A stretch of 64,000 nucleotides of DNA. It comes from Candidatus Eiseniibacteriota bacterium (GTDB taxonomy: Bacteria > Eisenbacteria > RBG-16-71-46 > CAIMUX01). Below the pieces are notes generated by a model. That model was given only the letters and a program-made list of their open reading frames with translations. It was not told the DNA's origin and did no database searches. The position numbers and the translations under genes were made by a program. Below are positions 18,329-27,421 of the stretch, piece by piece. The DNA lies in NCBI GenBank assembly GCA_016712505.1, contig JADJQY010000004.1, positions 496,001 through 560,000 of the forward strand. The letters are read 5' to 3'. The first letter of the stretch is position 1; each line of letters begins with the position of its first letter.

Positions 18329-18373
18329 GCTTGCTCACACGGCGCTGGCTCACACGACGCTGGCTAACACGAC
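18329..18373 (+). repeat. Three 15-bp tandem repeats downstream of glnA
   Basis: Units GCTTGCTCACACGGC, GCTGGCTCACACGAC and GCTGGCTAACACGAC follow one another without a gap. The period is a multiple of three although the region is untranslated. Confidence 0.75.
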
Positions 18374-18458
18374 ACCGGCTCGAAGGACAACTGGAGCGAG
18401 TACCTGGGTCGGGTCGGCATGGGACTGATCCCTTGCGAGTGCGCTCCATGAACAGAAA

Positions 18459-18495
18459 CAGGCCCGACGGAGATCGTCGGGCCTGCGCTGTTTTT
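18459..18495 (+). terminator. Rho-independent terminator of glnA
   Basis: Perfect 11-bp stem CAGGCCCGACG / CGTCGGGCCTG with GAGAT loop, followed by CGCTGTTTTT. Textbook intrinsic terminator about 165 nt after the stop. Confidence 0.9.
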
Positions 18496-18503
18496 GCCGT
18501 TCC

Positions 18504-18525
18504 GAACTCCGTCCGGACGGAGTTC
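18504..18525. other. Perfect 22-bp palindrome
   Basis: Half-site GAACTCCGTCC followed immediately by its reverse complement, with no central gap. It sits 9 nt past the glnA terminator, in the convergent region before the cytochrome gene. Candidate binding site for a dimeric protein, or a cruciform. Confidence 0.6.
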
Positions 18526-18629
18526 CTGAATTCACAACCTCAAGTACAACAGCGCGTTCGCATTCGCGCGGGTGTCCGGCGCCGATCGGGATCGACCGGC
18601 GCTACCCTGGGTACGTCGGGGCTGGCCGA

Positions 18630-19205
18630 CTACTCTCCGTAGAGCGCCTTCACGCGCCCCCAGGAGTGTCGACGCACCGGCGGGGCCGGCGGATCGGTCA
18701 CGTCGGCCGGGGGTTCCACCACCAGGACGGTGAAGGTGCGCGACACCTCCCCATGCGCCGAGCCGCTGTTGGCCGTATTCCCGTACCAGGCCGCGCGCCA
18801 GGTGTAGCTTCCTGCCGTGGCCGGCGCGGTGCCGTTCAGGGTCACAGGGAAGGTGACCGCCCCGCCCTGGCTGTCGTCACCGGTTCCGGTCGGGCCGGAC
18901 TTCCGATCGAGCTCGGTGTTCTGGGCGTCGTAGAGCAGGCCGCGGATCCAGCCCGATTGGGAGCCGCCGGTCAGGGTCACGACGACCGCTTCTCCGGGCT
19001 GGTAGGACGACTTGTCGGGCACGGCGTTGACGGCGCCGCGATGGTGATGGCAGCCGTTGCAGGTCGTGGTGTCATCGGTGTGACACGAGGCGCAACGGGA
19101 CGAGAAGAGGGTCGGGTAAGCCGTCGCAACGCGCGGCAGCATAAGCAGTACGAGAGCAAGCGACAGGCAAGCGATGACGAAGCGAAGATGCGTTCGGCAG
19201 TTCAC
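18630..19205 (-). CDS. Small exported two-heme c-type cytochrome
   Basis: A 191-residue exported protein. The GTG start at 19205 is chosen because GGAGG lies 6 nt upstream and a clean signal peptide follows (FVIACLSLALVLLMLP, cleavage near ATA-Y). Directly after the cleavage site are two CxxCH heme-binding motifs, CASCH and CNGCH, the second within CNGCHHHRG that offers distal His ligands. The rest (residues 60-175) is a beta-sandwich-like domain with YQPGEAVVVTLTGG and GSYTWRAAWYG, then a Pro-rich C-terminus. Heme attachment and redox role are inferred from the motifs; partner proteins are not in the window. Confidence 0.75.
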   Translation of the reverse strand: MNCRTHLRFVIACLSLALVLLMLPRVATAYPTLFSSRCASCHTDDTTTCNGCHHHRGAVNAVPDKSSYQPGEAVVVTLTGGSQSGWIRGLLYDAQNTELDRKSGPTGTGDDSQGGAVTFPVTLNGTAPATAGSYTWRAAWYGNTANSGSAHGEVSRTFTVLVVEPPADVTDPPAPPVRRHSWGRVKALYGE

Positions 19206-19729
19206 GGAACACCTCCCGCCCAAAGGGGCGAAGTCTCCGGTCTGCGGAGCGGACACACAGGTGCCGGGGTGCAGGGATGTCCATTCCGGCGATGAGCGAA
19301 GCACGCCTCCCGCGTGTTCGCACTTTGTTCCCGGTCATGCAGCGACCGTCGGAAGCAGCATCTGCCTCCCCTCGGAGCGAGACAAGCGACCTCTGCTGCT
19401 TCTCTGCGCGCGCGTGTCTAATGGGCGGGGGGGTCGGTGGATCGGTCGCTTCCCTGATCATCCGGGGTGTCCACCTGGGGGACATTTTCTGGCGGCAGCA
19501 GCAGACCGCTTGAACAGCAACCACCGCCTTCTCCATTGACTCCTTCCTTGGGCGTGGCGCACACTCCCGCGTGCAAGTTGGCCCGGCCGGGGCCGACGCC
19601 ACCTCTGTGACGCCGCTGGTCGCGGGCCAATCGAACTCGGGGATGACGCCGTGCCGCACTGGCGTTAACTGCGCCGTCCCGGGTTCAAGATCGCTTGCGT
19701 CCGGCGAGCATGCAAGGAGGCGGACAAAA
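19206..19729. other. Divergent intergenic region
   Basis: A 524-bp region between the cytochrome and the C25 peptidase remnant. AAGGAGG at 19714-19720 serves the peptidase start. A minus-strand frame ending near 19418 gives a Gly/Cys then Asp/Pro-rich peptide (GGGCCSSGLLLPPENVPQ) but has no clear start and is not called. No promoter pair was convincing. Confidence 0.5.
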
Positions 19730-20871
19730 ATGAAAACGCGAGGGCAAGATCGGCGCTTCAGATTCGATGGCACAACGATTACCGCAGTTTGGCGACGCCT
19801 TTCCTGGGCCGTGAGTGTCGCCATTTCACTCCCTCTCCTGGGAGCAGCCCCGGTGCGCTCCGCCTGGGCATCGCGGGAAGAGAGCCCGACAGTTGTGCGA
19901 TATCAGTTGTCATTCGACCCCCGCGATGTACACGCAGACCGAGTCGAGAGCTACGACAACATCTCGATGCAAGGCGCGGAGCAAGACGCGAGCTTTGCCC
20001 ACAGCGACCAGCCTTCCCTTCCGCTCGTGGTGAAGTGGGTTCTGCTTCCCAGGGAGACGGCGATCGAGAGTGTGGATGCGGTTGTTGTTGGTGAGACACG
20101 CTTAGATGGCGAATACACCCCCTACCGGTGCCGAGGCCCGACCAGGAAGGGTCGGATGGGGACCGTGACGTTCCCCGACCTGCCGCCGTGGGACCACGCC
20201 GCCGTACCCCGAGCTGAGGGTCCGCGTCGTGAACGAAGGCATGATGCGGGGGTATCGGCTCGCGACGATTGCGATCTGGCCGCTCTCCTATGAGGCATCC
20301 GCTCGTTCGCTCTCAATTGCTCAGATGATGCAGGTGAGCATCCGTTTGCGCCCACGCCCGGAAGCGGAGCGAGCGGAAGACATCGTTTGCAAGCGACCTG
20401 GGACGAATGATGGTCCATATGGGGAGATCCGAGCTGCGCTCGCTTCTACGGTCGTGAATCCAGACTTCCTGGACCGTTTCTACCCAAGCGTCAGGTCGGA
20501 GGAACAAGTCGAACCGGATACCGACCGTGACGGTCAACACGCCACGCGCAGCGCAGGGGGCAATTTCATCACTGAGTGGCCGAGTTCCAGTCAGGGTCAG
20601 GCGGTCGATGTTGTCATCATCACGAACAACAAGGATGACGCCGGTGGATCCGATCTCGACCTGGTGAGTGCCTGTAACTTCTACGTGCGTGAACTCCGTA
20701 AGGACAACCTCACCGCGAGCGTCCACACTGCGGATGAGATCAGTTCTCAGTACCCTGCTTTCGACCGGCCAGCGAGCATCCAGGCCTTTCTCAAACACGC
20801 GGTCACGGAATGGGGCACCACCTATGTGATCCTGGCTGGGGATGAGTCGGTAGTGCCCTCCCGGCGTCTAG
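19730..20871 (+). pseudogene. Gingipain-type (C25) peptidase, 5' part, interrupted by IS1380-family element
   Basis: ATG 19730 has AAGGAGG 9 nt upstream and a signal peptide (AVSVAISLPLLGAAP...AWA). The propeptide-like N-domain (VRYQLSFDPRDVHADR, QPSLPLVVKWVLLPRE) breaks frame near 20190-20203, where reading moves to the frame PYPELRVRVVNEGMMRGYRLA. It continues into the start of a C25 catalytic domain: VDVVIITNNKDDAGG, WGTTYVILAGDESVVPSRRL. The element inserts right after SRRL at CTAG. Removing the element and one CTAG restores SRRL-GAPTGGVG in frame with the piece starting at 22543. C25 cysteine peptidases are typically secreted and cell-surface bound. The gene is inactive as it stands. Confidence 0.8.
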
Positions 20872-22542
20872 CCCGGATAATTCATGAACCCGTCTCGACT
20901 CGTGGATTGTCGGCTGGCTGACCTGGTCGGGCAACCCTCGAACACCTTGAGGGGCGACCCGGCGGGGCTCACGCCGCCTCCGCGGGGGCGAGCAGCCGGT
21001 GACGCGTTTCAGCACAAGCGTTGCCCTGCCCGGAGGGCGGGTTGATGCCGAGGTGATGTAAAGAACGGCGGAGCGACTCAGGAACGCAGGCGCCCAGCCT
21101 GCAGGCCACCCGCGTCCAGGGTTCGCGGAACGGGAAGCTCTGAGGGAAGCGCAGCACGATCCGGCGTACCGAGACGATGACTTCGACTCCGATCTTGAGG
21201 AAGCAGTCACGGAGGGGCCGAGATTCTCGGACGCGGTTTGCCTTTCTCCGCGACGCGACGACGGAGCTCCTGCAGGAGCACGTAGGCAACCGTAGTGAGC
21301 AGAACCCGGAACGGGTTCGCCCAGAAGTTCGAACAACTGGTGCGATCCAAGGCGAGATCTGCCTTGAGCTCCTTGATCCGATTCTCACTGTCGCCGCGCT
21401 GGCAGTAGATCCGCTCATATACCCAGCGCGGACCACGTCGCGGGATGTTGGTAACCACGAAGCGCGGGTTGTCTCGAAGCGAGCGGCCCTGGTAGCGCAC
21501 CACCTCGGCCTTGATGATGACGCGCCGCTTGTGCTTCCACTTGCCCGCTTGGCGAGACACTCGCTGTAGACCCGCTCCGACTTCTCGCTCTGGAGGGACT
21601 GCGCCCATGCTTCGGCCAGATGCTCCTCGGCTTCGAGCACCAACACCGCGTTCTTGGCCAGTCCCACGACGAGGTGAGCCTCGGTTCGGCCTCGAGGAAC
21701 TCCAGGACTTCCGGCCCAGCGAAGCCACCATCGAGTCGGACCCGAAGATGAGCCTGCGGGAACGCCTGACGAAGTCGCGGGAGCAAGCGACGCAGCAGGC
21801 CGATCGCACCCAGCTTCCCCGGCGCGTTGCCGGCGCGAAGGATGGCGGCGAAGAGGTACTGCTCGGGCTCGCGATCGAAGGTGAGGAAGCCGAGCAGGGG
21901 CAGGTAGCAATGCCCGTCGTAGTGAGTGTTGAAGAAGCTGAGTTGCTGCCCGCCGTGGGTCTGGTCGTCGGTCGCGTCGAGGTCGATCGTGATGAGCCGT
22001 GCCGCTGTGCCGCAGGCGTCGCCCGTGATGCTCGACCACACCTGCTCGAGCAAAGCCTCGCCCAGTCGAAAGAGGTCCTTTGGCCCCACGGCGTTCTCGA
22101 AGCGGGAGAGTCGGTTGGGAAGCGAGGCGGGGTCGTCGGTCGGGTGACGGTTGACCAGGAGTTTGTGCAGAGGGTCGGTCGCCAGTCGGGCGGCATCGTT
22201 CCCGTCAGGATATCCGCAGGCCATGGACATGACCCGCTGCGCAACCAGCTCCCGGACGGTGTGGCGGACCTTACCGCTCTCCCCGGGGTCACGCAGCCGA
22301 TGGGCGAAGGCATCGATCAAGCCCAGCCGCTGGTCCCAGCGCATGGCAGCAAAGGCCCCCGTCGGAACTGTTCCAGGCCGGTCGAAAACGGCCTGCAGCG
22401 GACAGTCCAAAGCTCGGGGAACAAGACACAGTCTGTCGTGGTATGCTTGGGCACGCGAAAGCCTCCGGCGTGATGAAAGGTGTGTGAACGCCTTTCACCC
22501 CACACGGAGGCTTTCGCATCTCCGCTTCGTGAATTATCCGGG
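20872..22542 (-). mobile_element. IS1380-family insertion sequence, 1671 bp
   Basis: Bounded by 17-bp terminal inverted repeats (CCCGGATAATTCATGAA on the left, complement with one mismatch at 22526-22542) and flanked by direct CTAG copies at 20868-20871 and 22543-22546. Because CTAG is palindromic it also extends the apparent inverted repeat to 21 bp. Deleting the element plus one CTAG reconnects the peptidase frame, which supports a 4-bp target duplication. It carries one decayed transposase gene on the minus strand. Confidence 0.85.
20969..22454 (-). pseudogene. IS1380-family transposase, frameshifted
   Basis: GTG 22454 has GGAGG 7 nt upstream. The DDE-transposase content is clear but split among frames: PKHTTTDCVLFPEL, LGLIDAFAHRLRDPGESGK, LITIDLDATDDQTHGGQQL (first Asp region), RVRLDGGFAGPEVLEFLEAE (second Asp), YCQRGDSENRIKELKADL (Glu region), then a C-terminal tail ending LLAPAEAA. 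At least four frame changes lie between these blocks, near 22400, 21690, 21540 and 21210. A full-length product cannot be made from this sequence. The element may be dead, or the frames may be broken by sequence error. Confidence 0.8.
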
Positions 22543-23241
22543 CTAGGAGCTCCAACGGGAGGTGTTGGCTTGCGGCCGGATCCGCCCTCTGACTACTGGT
22601 ACACTCGTGTAGACCCACAGTGGATCGAGATCTGGAACCAAGTGCAGAACGAATGGATCGGGGAATCGTCGGCGGACATCGACCAGAATACAGCCCACGG
22701 ATTCAGTGACCTTTACCTGGGGCGGATCCCAGTGCGGACCGGTTCTGAGGCCTTCGCGGTGTTCTCGAAGCTTGGCGCCTACCGCCGAGGCGCATCGGGT
22801 CCCGAGGGCGCCCTGCAGCCAGCTATTGGCGCAGTGCTCTGTTCGTCGCAGGGCCGACGAACAAACTGGCGTGGGAACCTGCGAACGGCATATGGGAGGC
22901 CGATCAGATTGCCTCGCTGTTCGCGCCTTCGTTTCAAACGGGGCTTGGACGGCTGCGCACGGCTGTTTCCGAATGTATTGGATCTGCCCGTATTGGGTTG
23001 TAGATCGTTACGGGAATCTCGGTTCCAAGATTGCGACCTCATTTTCAGAGCATCCGGCGAGTTCTGAGGCGGAACTCAGGAAACAACGGTCCAGCTCCGC
23101 GACGCACTGGAAAGTGGATCATGCCAACTCGCATACCACGTTGAGCACTCGTTTCGTAACCTGCTCGGCAATCCGCGTAGCATTGCGCCACAACTGGATG
23201 TATGTCCAAACTGGACGCAGGAAGAAACCAAGGCCTGCAAT
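22543..23241 (+). pseudogene. C25 peptidase remnant, 3' part
   Basis: Continues the peptidase after the IS1380-family element: GAPTGGVGLRPDPP, DYWYTRVDPQWIEIWNQ, SADIDQNTAHGFSDLYLGRI, PVRTGSEAFAVFSKL. A frame change near 22820 leads to YWRSALFVAGPTNKLAWE, then IASLFAPSFQTGLGRLRTAV, stopping at TAG 23001. Further frame changes give KIATSFSEHPASSEAELRKQ and ETTVQLRDALESGSCQLAYH, then LGNPRSIAPQLDVCPNWTQE, ending at the ISL3-family insertion. The catalytic His-Cys segment of C25 enzymes is not recognisable, so part of the domain may be lost. Confidence 0.65.
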
Positions 23242-23249
23242 AGAAATAG

Positions 23250-24667
23250 GGCTCCTCTCGATTTCCCGTGTGAACAGGCTCATAGGATGACTTGAGCCCA
23301 GGGTCGTCGCGGAGGAAGCAGGTTTGGTAGATCTTGAGCATGAAGTATTGGGGATCGCGATAGCCGTGGGCGCGACGACGAAGTTGCGCGATTCTTGCCG
23401 TTGATCGCTTCGACCAGGCCCATCTTGATTCCATGCTCGAACCCACCGACCAACTTCTCCATGTGTTCCCGCAGTCGATGACCGACTTGAACCAAGGGCT
23501 TCAGTCGGCTGCGGACGGCCATCCGGCACCAGCCCTCCAACGCTCGGCGCAGCGCCCCGAGGTAGATCCAACCGTACCGGAAGATCCCGCGCAGCTGCTC
23601 GCTTCAGCAGATAGGCTCGTTGGAGAGTACGATTCTGGCGAAGCAATCGCCCGAGCAGTCGCTTCTCTCCCAGGTCCAGCGCTTCGCGCGCGCGAAGCAA
23701 CATCCACTTCTTCACCTTCAACTGTCGGCCCAGCTCATCGCGGGAGCGCCCCGAACACCTCTCGCCGGATCGTGTTCACCGCTTCGTTCACCCACTGGAT
23801 GACGTGGAACCGATCGAGAAGATGGACCGCGTGCGGTACAGCCTGTGCGATCACCCCGACGTAGGCCGGACCCAGATCGCTGATCACCCCTTCGATCCGC
23901 GCGCATCGCTCCGGACCCAGCTCCTCGAAGAAGCGCGCAGGCTCTCCGCCTTCTTCCCTCGCCCAGCCAGACCACCGATCCCGACTTCAGGTCGGTCACC
24001 ACCGTGAAGTAGACGTGTCCACCGGTACGCGACACCTCATCCACGCCGATCCAGGTCAGGCCATCGAGCGAGGTCGATCGCCGCCCAGGGCCAGCTCGAT
24101 CGAAGTCTTGTCGACTCGACAGACCGTCTCCCACGAGAGCTTGGCCATCTTCGCCACCTCCGAGACCGGCAGCCGACGACAAAGCGCGGCAATCAACTCG
24201 AAGAATCGCCGGGTCATGCGGTGCCCGGGCACCTCCACGGCATCTGCTCCACGCGCGTCCCCCACAGCAGGCGATGCGAAGGGGCGTGAGCACCACGTAG
24301 GTCTCGAAGTCGCCAAGCGACCGATCGCGCCAGCGTCGCTCCATGCTCTCCTCGAACAGCCCTTCCCGGTGACGCTTCCCGCACTGGGGGCAAACATGGA
24401 CTCCTCGAACATCGTGCAGGCGAACCAGCTTTACCGCCGGACGGCCGCCCCGGTCGGTGCTCTCCTCGATCTCCACCGACTCCACTTCGAACCCCTTGCA
24501 GTGCCCACGTCTCTCTGAGAGTTCCGACCCTGCTCCTGATGACCCATCGACGCCCTCCTTCTTGGTCGAAGAAGGCGACATGGGAACTCAGGAGCGTTTG
24601 CTTTGGTGCGGGCCTAGCTCCACGATGCGTCCAGGAACCCAATCAACACGGACTTTCGAGAGGAGCC
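23250..24667 (-). mobile_element. ISL3-family insertion sequence, 1418 bp
   Basis: Flanked by a perfect 8-bp direct repeat AGAAATAG (23242-23249 and 24668-24675), the duplication length typical of ISL3. Terminal inverted repeats are imperfect: left GGCTCCTCTCGATTTCCCGTG, right complement of CACGGACTTTCGAGAGGAGCC. One decayed transposase gene is on the minus strand. The insertion point is where the plus-strand C25 remnant and the minus-strand FlgD-domain gene meet tail to tail. Confidence 0.85.
23280..24581 (-). pseudogene. ISL3-family transposase, frameshifted
   Basis: About 434 codons of an ISL3 (IS204/IS1001/IS1165) transposase in several frames. Recognisable blocks: a zinc-binding N-domain (VHVCPQCGKRHREGLFEE), LSWETVCRVDK (helix-turn-helix), LTWIGVDEVSRTGGHVYFT (first catalytic Asp), VKKWMLLRAREALDLGEKR, GGFEHGIKMGLVEAINGK (Glu region) and GYRDPQYFMLKIYQTC. 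Frame changes occur roughly every 150-250 nt. The start is uncertain; ATG 24581 is the first in frame with the zinc domain. Confidence 0.75.
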
Positions 24668-24675
24668 AGAAATAG

Positions 24676-25351
24676 TTGCCGGAAGGAACGGCCCGGCCGG
24701 CATCGTCGTGCCCATCCCAGCGAAAGAACTGGCGACCGGCGGTCGAAAACGGCGCGGTCAGCTCGCGAACTCTCCGGCCGCCGAGATCGAAGATCTGGAG
24801 CGAAACCTGACCGGGAGCCAGGAGTTGGAACTCGACCTGCGCCCCGGAACTGCTGGGATTCGGGCGAGCCTGCGGTAGGTTTCGCTTCGTCGGCTCATTG
24901 AGGGCACCGCCAGGCCAGCGTCCCAGCCAATCGCGACAGTGCGGGTCGGGTTGTTGGGGTTCCCAAACTCGCCAACCGTCAGGAGCGCATCCAAACGGCC
25001 GTCTCCGTCGACGTCGACATAGTCCGGCGGCCGAATGGACTGCGTGCCCCAGTATCGTGGATCCCCAGGCTCGTACCCATATCCGGAAATGTCGACTTCC
25101 TCCACCAAACCCGAGGCAAGATGAATGATCCCGCCACGAACCTGGCCGAAGCCGCTGAAGTCATACCAAACGAAAAAGGCCTCTCCCGAAGCTGGATCGC
25201 CGTCCATGTCCACCCCGACCGGCGTCTCCGCTGCCGCTCTGAGCGAGGGCAGGGCGACGGCACCCGGATAGACGCGCTTGACCACGAAAGCTGCACTGGC
25301 GCTGCACAGGTTCGAGGTCAGCAGAATTAACGCGAAGCAGAGTCGAGTCAC
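24676..25351 (-). pseudogene. Secreted FlgD-domain protein, C-terminus lost to ISL3 insertion
   Basis: GTG 25351 with AAGGAGGGA 5 nt upstream and signal peptide (LCFALILLTSNLCSASA). A small domain with Asp-rich FG-GAP/EF-type loops follows (VGVDMDGDPASGEAF, DYVDVDGDGRLDALLTVGEF). A frame change near 24890 leads into a FlgD-like Ig domain (QARPNPSSSGAQVEF, IFDLGGRRVRELT, WDGHDDAGRAVPSGNYF). At NYF the reading frame enters the ISL3 element and stops 24 codons later, so the last strand of the sorting domain is replaced by element sequence. The Asp-rich loops may bind calcium. Confidence 0.75.
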
Positions 25352-25399
25352 GGCTCCCTCCTTACTGGGGGTGGTTGGCGGATCAATTCGGCGGAGAGG

Positions 25400-25428
25400 A
25401 GGCTAGCACACGCGGGTTTGGCATCCAA
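25400..25428 (-). promoter_or_regulatory. Promoter of the 25351 secreted-protein gene
   Basis: Minus-strand TTGGAT (25428-25423), 17-nt spacer, TAGCCT (25405-25400). Leader about 40 nt. It lies between the group II intron and the gene, so the intron does not interrupt it. Confidence 0.55.
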
Positions 25429-25508
25429 CCGGGGCAGGGCGTCGGAGGCCGGCAGTCTTCGCGGTGGGGATCCGTTCCCCAGCCCTCGATCGGCACTTCG
25501 CGCGCAGA

Positions 25509-27345
25509 ATCGGGATAGGGGGTAGCCGGTGATCCCGGCTACTCCTCCCACACCACCGACAAGCGGGTCCGCATCCGGCGGTTCGAGATGTTGAGGTCAC
25601 GCACCGAGCGAGGGGAAGTCCTCGTTCGGTGAACCAGCGGTTCGGGATCGCGATGTGCAGCCCAATCGCCGAGTTCTTCCACCAGCGGCGAGTGTTCGCC
25701 GCGATCCTCCGCCAGTCCGGACCGACCCCCGAGAGGTCAGTTCCCGGAAGACCGTTCGGCCGCGCTTCCACTGCTTCAGTTGGATCGCTCGGAGGCGGTG
25801 ACGGATCCATTCATCAAGTTCTCGGAAGATCTTCGGTGTCTCGGCCAAACGGAAGTATGCCTTCCATCCCAGCAGGTACGGTCGTAGGTCTCCGATCACT
25901 TGCTCCAGGCTCCGTCCTCCCACGCGACGGGTCATCCATCGCACCCGTTGCTTCATCGCGTTCAGGCTTTCTCCGCGACGCGGACCCGGATCGTCTTTCC
26001 CGCGCTCACCCAGAGGAGAACCCAAGGAACTCCGATCCCAGACCCGCGCCACCGCGCTCTTCGACTCGTTGATCTGGAGCTTCAAGTCGCCGTAGAGACG
26101 ACGCAGCAGAGCCATCACTCGTTCGCCCGCTCGCTTCGACCGCACATAGACATTGCCGTCATCGGCGTAGCGCACGAAGGCATGACCCCGCTGGTCCAGC
26201 TCCTGATCGACTTCGTCGAGGAGCAGGTTGGCCAGGAGCGGTGAGAGAGGTCCTCCTTGCGGGGTCCCTTCGTGCCGCTCCATGACCACTCCGGCTCATC
26301 ACGCCTGCTTCCAGATACCGACGGACCAGTCGCAGCACCCGTTTGTCCTCGATCCGCTTCGCCAACCGTCCCATCAAGAGGTCGTGGTTCACCCGGTCGA
26401 AGAACTTCTCCAGGTCCACGTCCACCACCCAGCGACGGCCTGCCTGGACGTACCCTCGCGCACGCCGTACGGCATCGTGCGCCCGGCGTCCCGGTCGGAA
26501 CCCGTAGCTGTGATCGGAGAAGGTTGGATCGAAGATCGGTTGGAGGGACTTGAAGCAGGGCTTGCTGGATGAGGCGGTCCACTACGGTCGGGATGCCAAG
26601 CTCGCGCTCGCCACCACCCGCCTTGGGGATGAGCTGCCGCTTCACCGGCTGCGGTCGGTAGGTGCCTGCCAGCAGTTGCTCGCGGACTCCTGCCCAATGT
26701 TCCTGCAGCCAGGCCGGTAGCGCTTCCACCGTCATCCCATCGATCCCGGGACTGCCCTTGTTTTCCCGAACTCGCTTGTACGCGGCCAGCATGTTGGGAC
26801 GGCTCACCGCCCGTTCCATGACACCGCTCGCTCCTGAGCCCTCTTTCTCTCGAGGAGCCGTTGAGGTCTCCACACTCCGTTCTACACTCGGGGCTTCACC
26901 CCTACCTCGAACGGGAGCTCCAATTGCTCGGACATCTGTGACCTGACCTCTCCGATCCCCGTGAGCGAAAAGCTCTCCCTCTCGTTCGGCCCTTCGTCGC
27001 CTCGCGGCGACTACTACAACCTCGGCTGACTTCTCGCTCCGCCGATCGCTCGGCGTCGCCCTTTCAGGCGTGAAGCGAGATCTCCCCGGGTAAGAACACA
27101 GACCTTCCCCGCAACACCGCCGGATTTACGCCACGTCCCTTGGTCACGAAGGCTTCGCGGTCACTTGCCCGCTCGCCTCGGTCAGCAGCGCCTCGTATCC
27201 GGTTCTTGTCCATCGGCCCGCGCAGGTTCGTTCCACGCTTCCTTCGGACGGTCGGTCACCCTTCCGCCCTTGCGCTTCCCTTCCCTCGCTGTGACCTGCT
27301 CAGGAGAGGACTTGCACCTCAAGTCTGTGCCCATGCCGGGCGCAC
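25509..27345 (-). mobile_element. Bacterial class C group II intron inserted behind a terminator
   Basis: About 1837 nt. The 5' end (minus strand, 27345) reads GTGCGCCCGGCATGGGCACA, the standard opening of class C introns. Near the 3' end, domain V is visible at about 25540-25590 (GAACCGCCGGATGCGG, then GGTGGTGTGGGAGG), followed by a domain VI hairpin (GTAGCCGG...CCGGCTAC) and CCCTATCCCGAT at the end. It sits immediately after the U-tract of a strong terminator, the known target preference of class C introns. It encodes a reverse transcriptase/maturase that is frame-broken here. The 3' boundary is good to a few bases. Confidence 0.85.
25597..26873 (-). pseudogene. ltrA: Group II intron reverse transcriptase/maturase, frameshifted
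   Basis: GTG 26873 opens VETSTAPREKEGSGASG, then VSRPNMLAAYKRVRENKG, SPGIDGMTVEALPAWLQ and QLIPKAGGGERELGIPTV (RT blocks 0-2). A frame change near 26570 follows. VDVDLEKFFDRVNHDLLMG, EGTPQGGPLSPLLANLLLDE and FVRYADDGNVYVRS (YADD catalytic motif, Asp pair intact) lie in other frames, then the maturase domain PYLLGWKAYFRLAETPKIF and a C-terminal LHIAIPNRWFTERG. At least four frame changes separate the blocks. In most relatives the residue after YADD is Cys; here it is Gly. Confidence 0.8.
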
Positions 27346-27381
27346 AAAGAAAAGGAGTCGAGCCCCTTTCGGCTCGACTCC
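27346..27381 (-). terminator. Terminator of the 27.4-30.6 kb gene and intron target
   Basis: Minus strand: 11-bp stem GGAGTCGAGCC / GGCTCGACTCC with a 6-nt loop, followed by TTTTCTTT, then directly the intron GTGCG. The hairpin is about 40 nt after the gene's stop. Confidence 0.88.
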
Positions 27382-27421
27382 CCTTCCGGAGAATCGATCT
27401 GCCTGATTCGTTCGGATCGAA

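Noticed and set aside
19418..19630. Small minus-strand gene ending in an Asp/Pro-rich tail
   Set aside because: No start codon with a ribosome-binding site in the relevant frame, and base composition by codon position is not convincing.
23071..24593. 11-bp direct repeat GGAACTCAGGA at 23071 and 24583 as boundaries of the second IS
   Set aside because: No inverted repeats adjoin these copies. The 8-bp AGAAATAG duplication with matching terminal repeats gives better boundaries.
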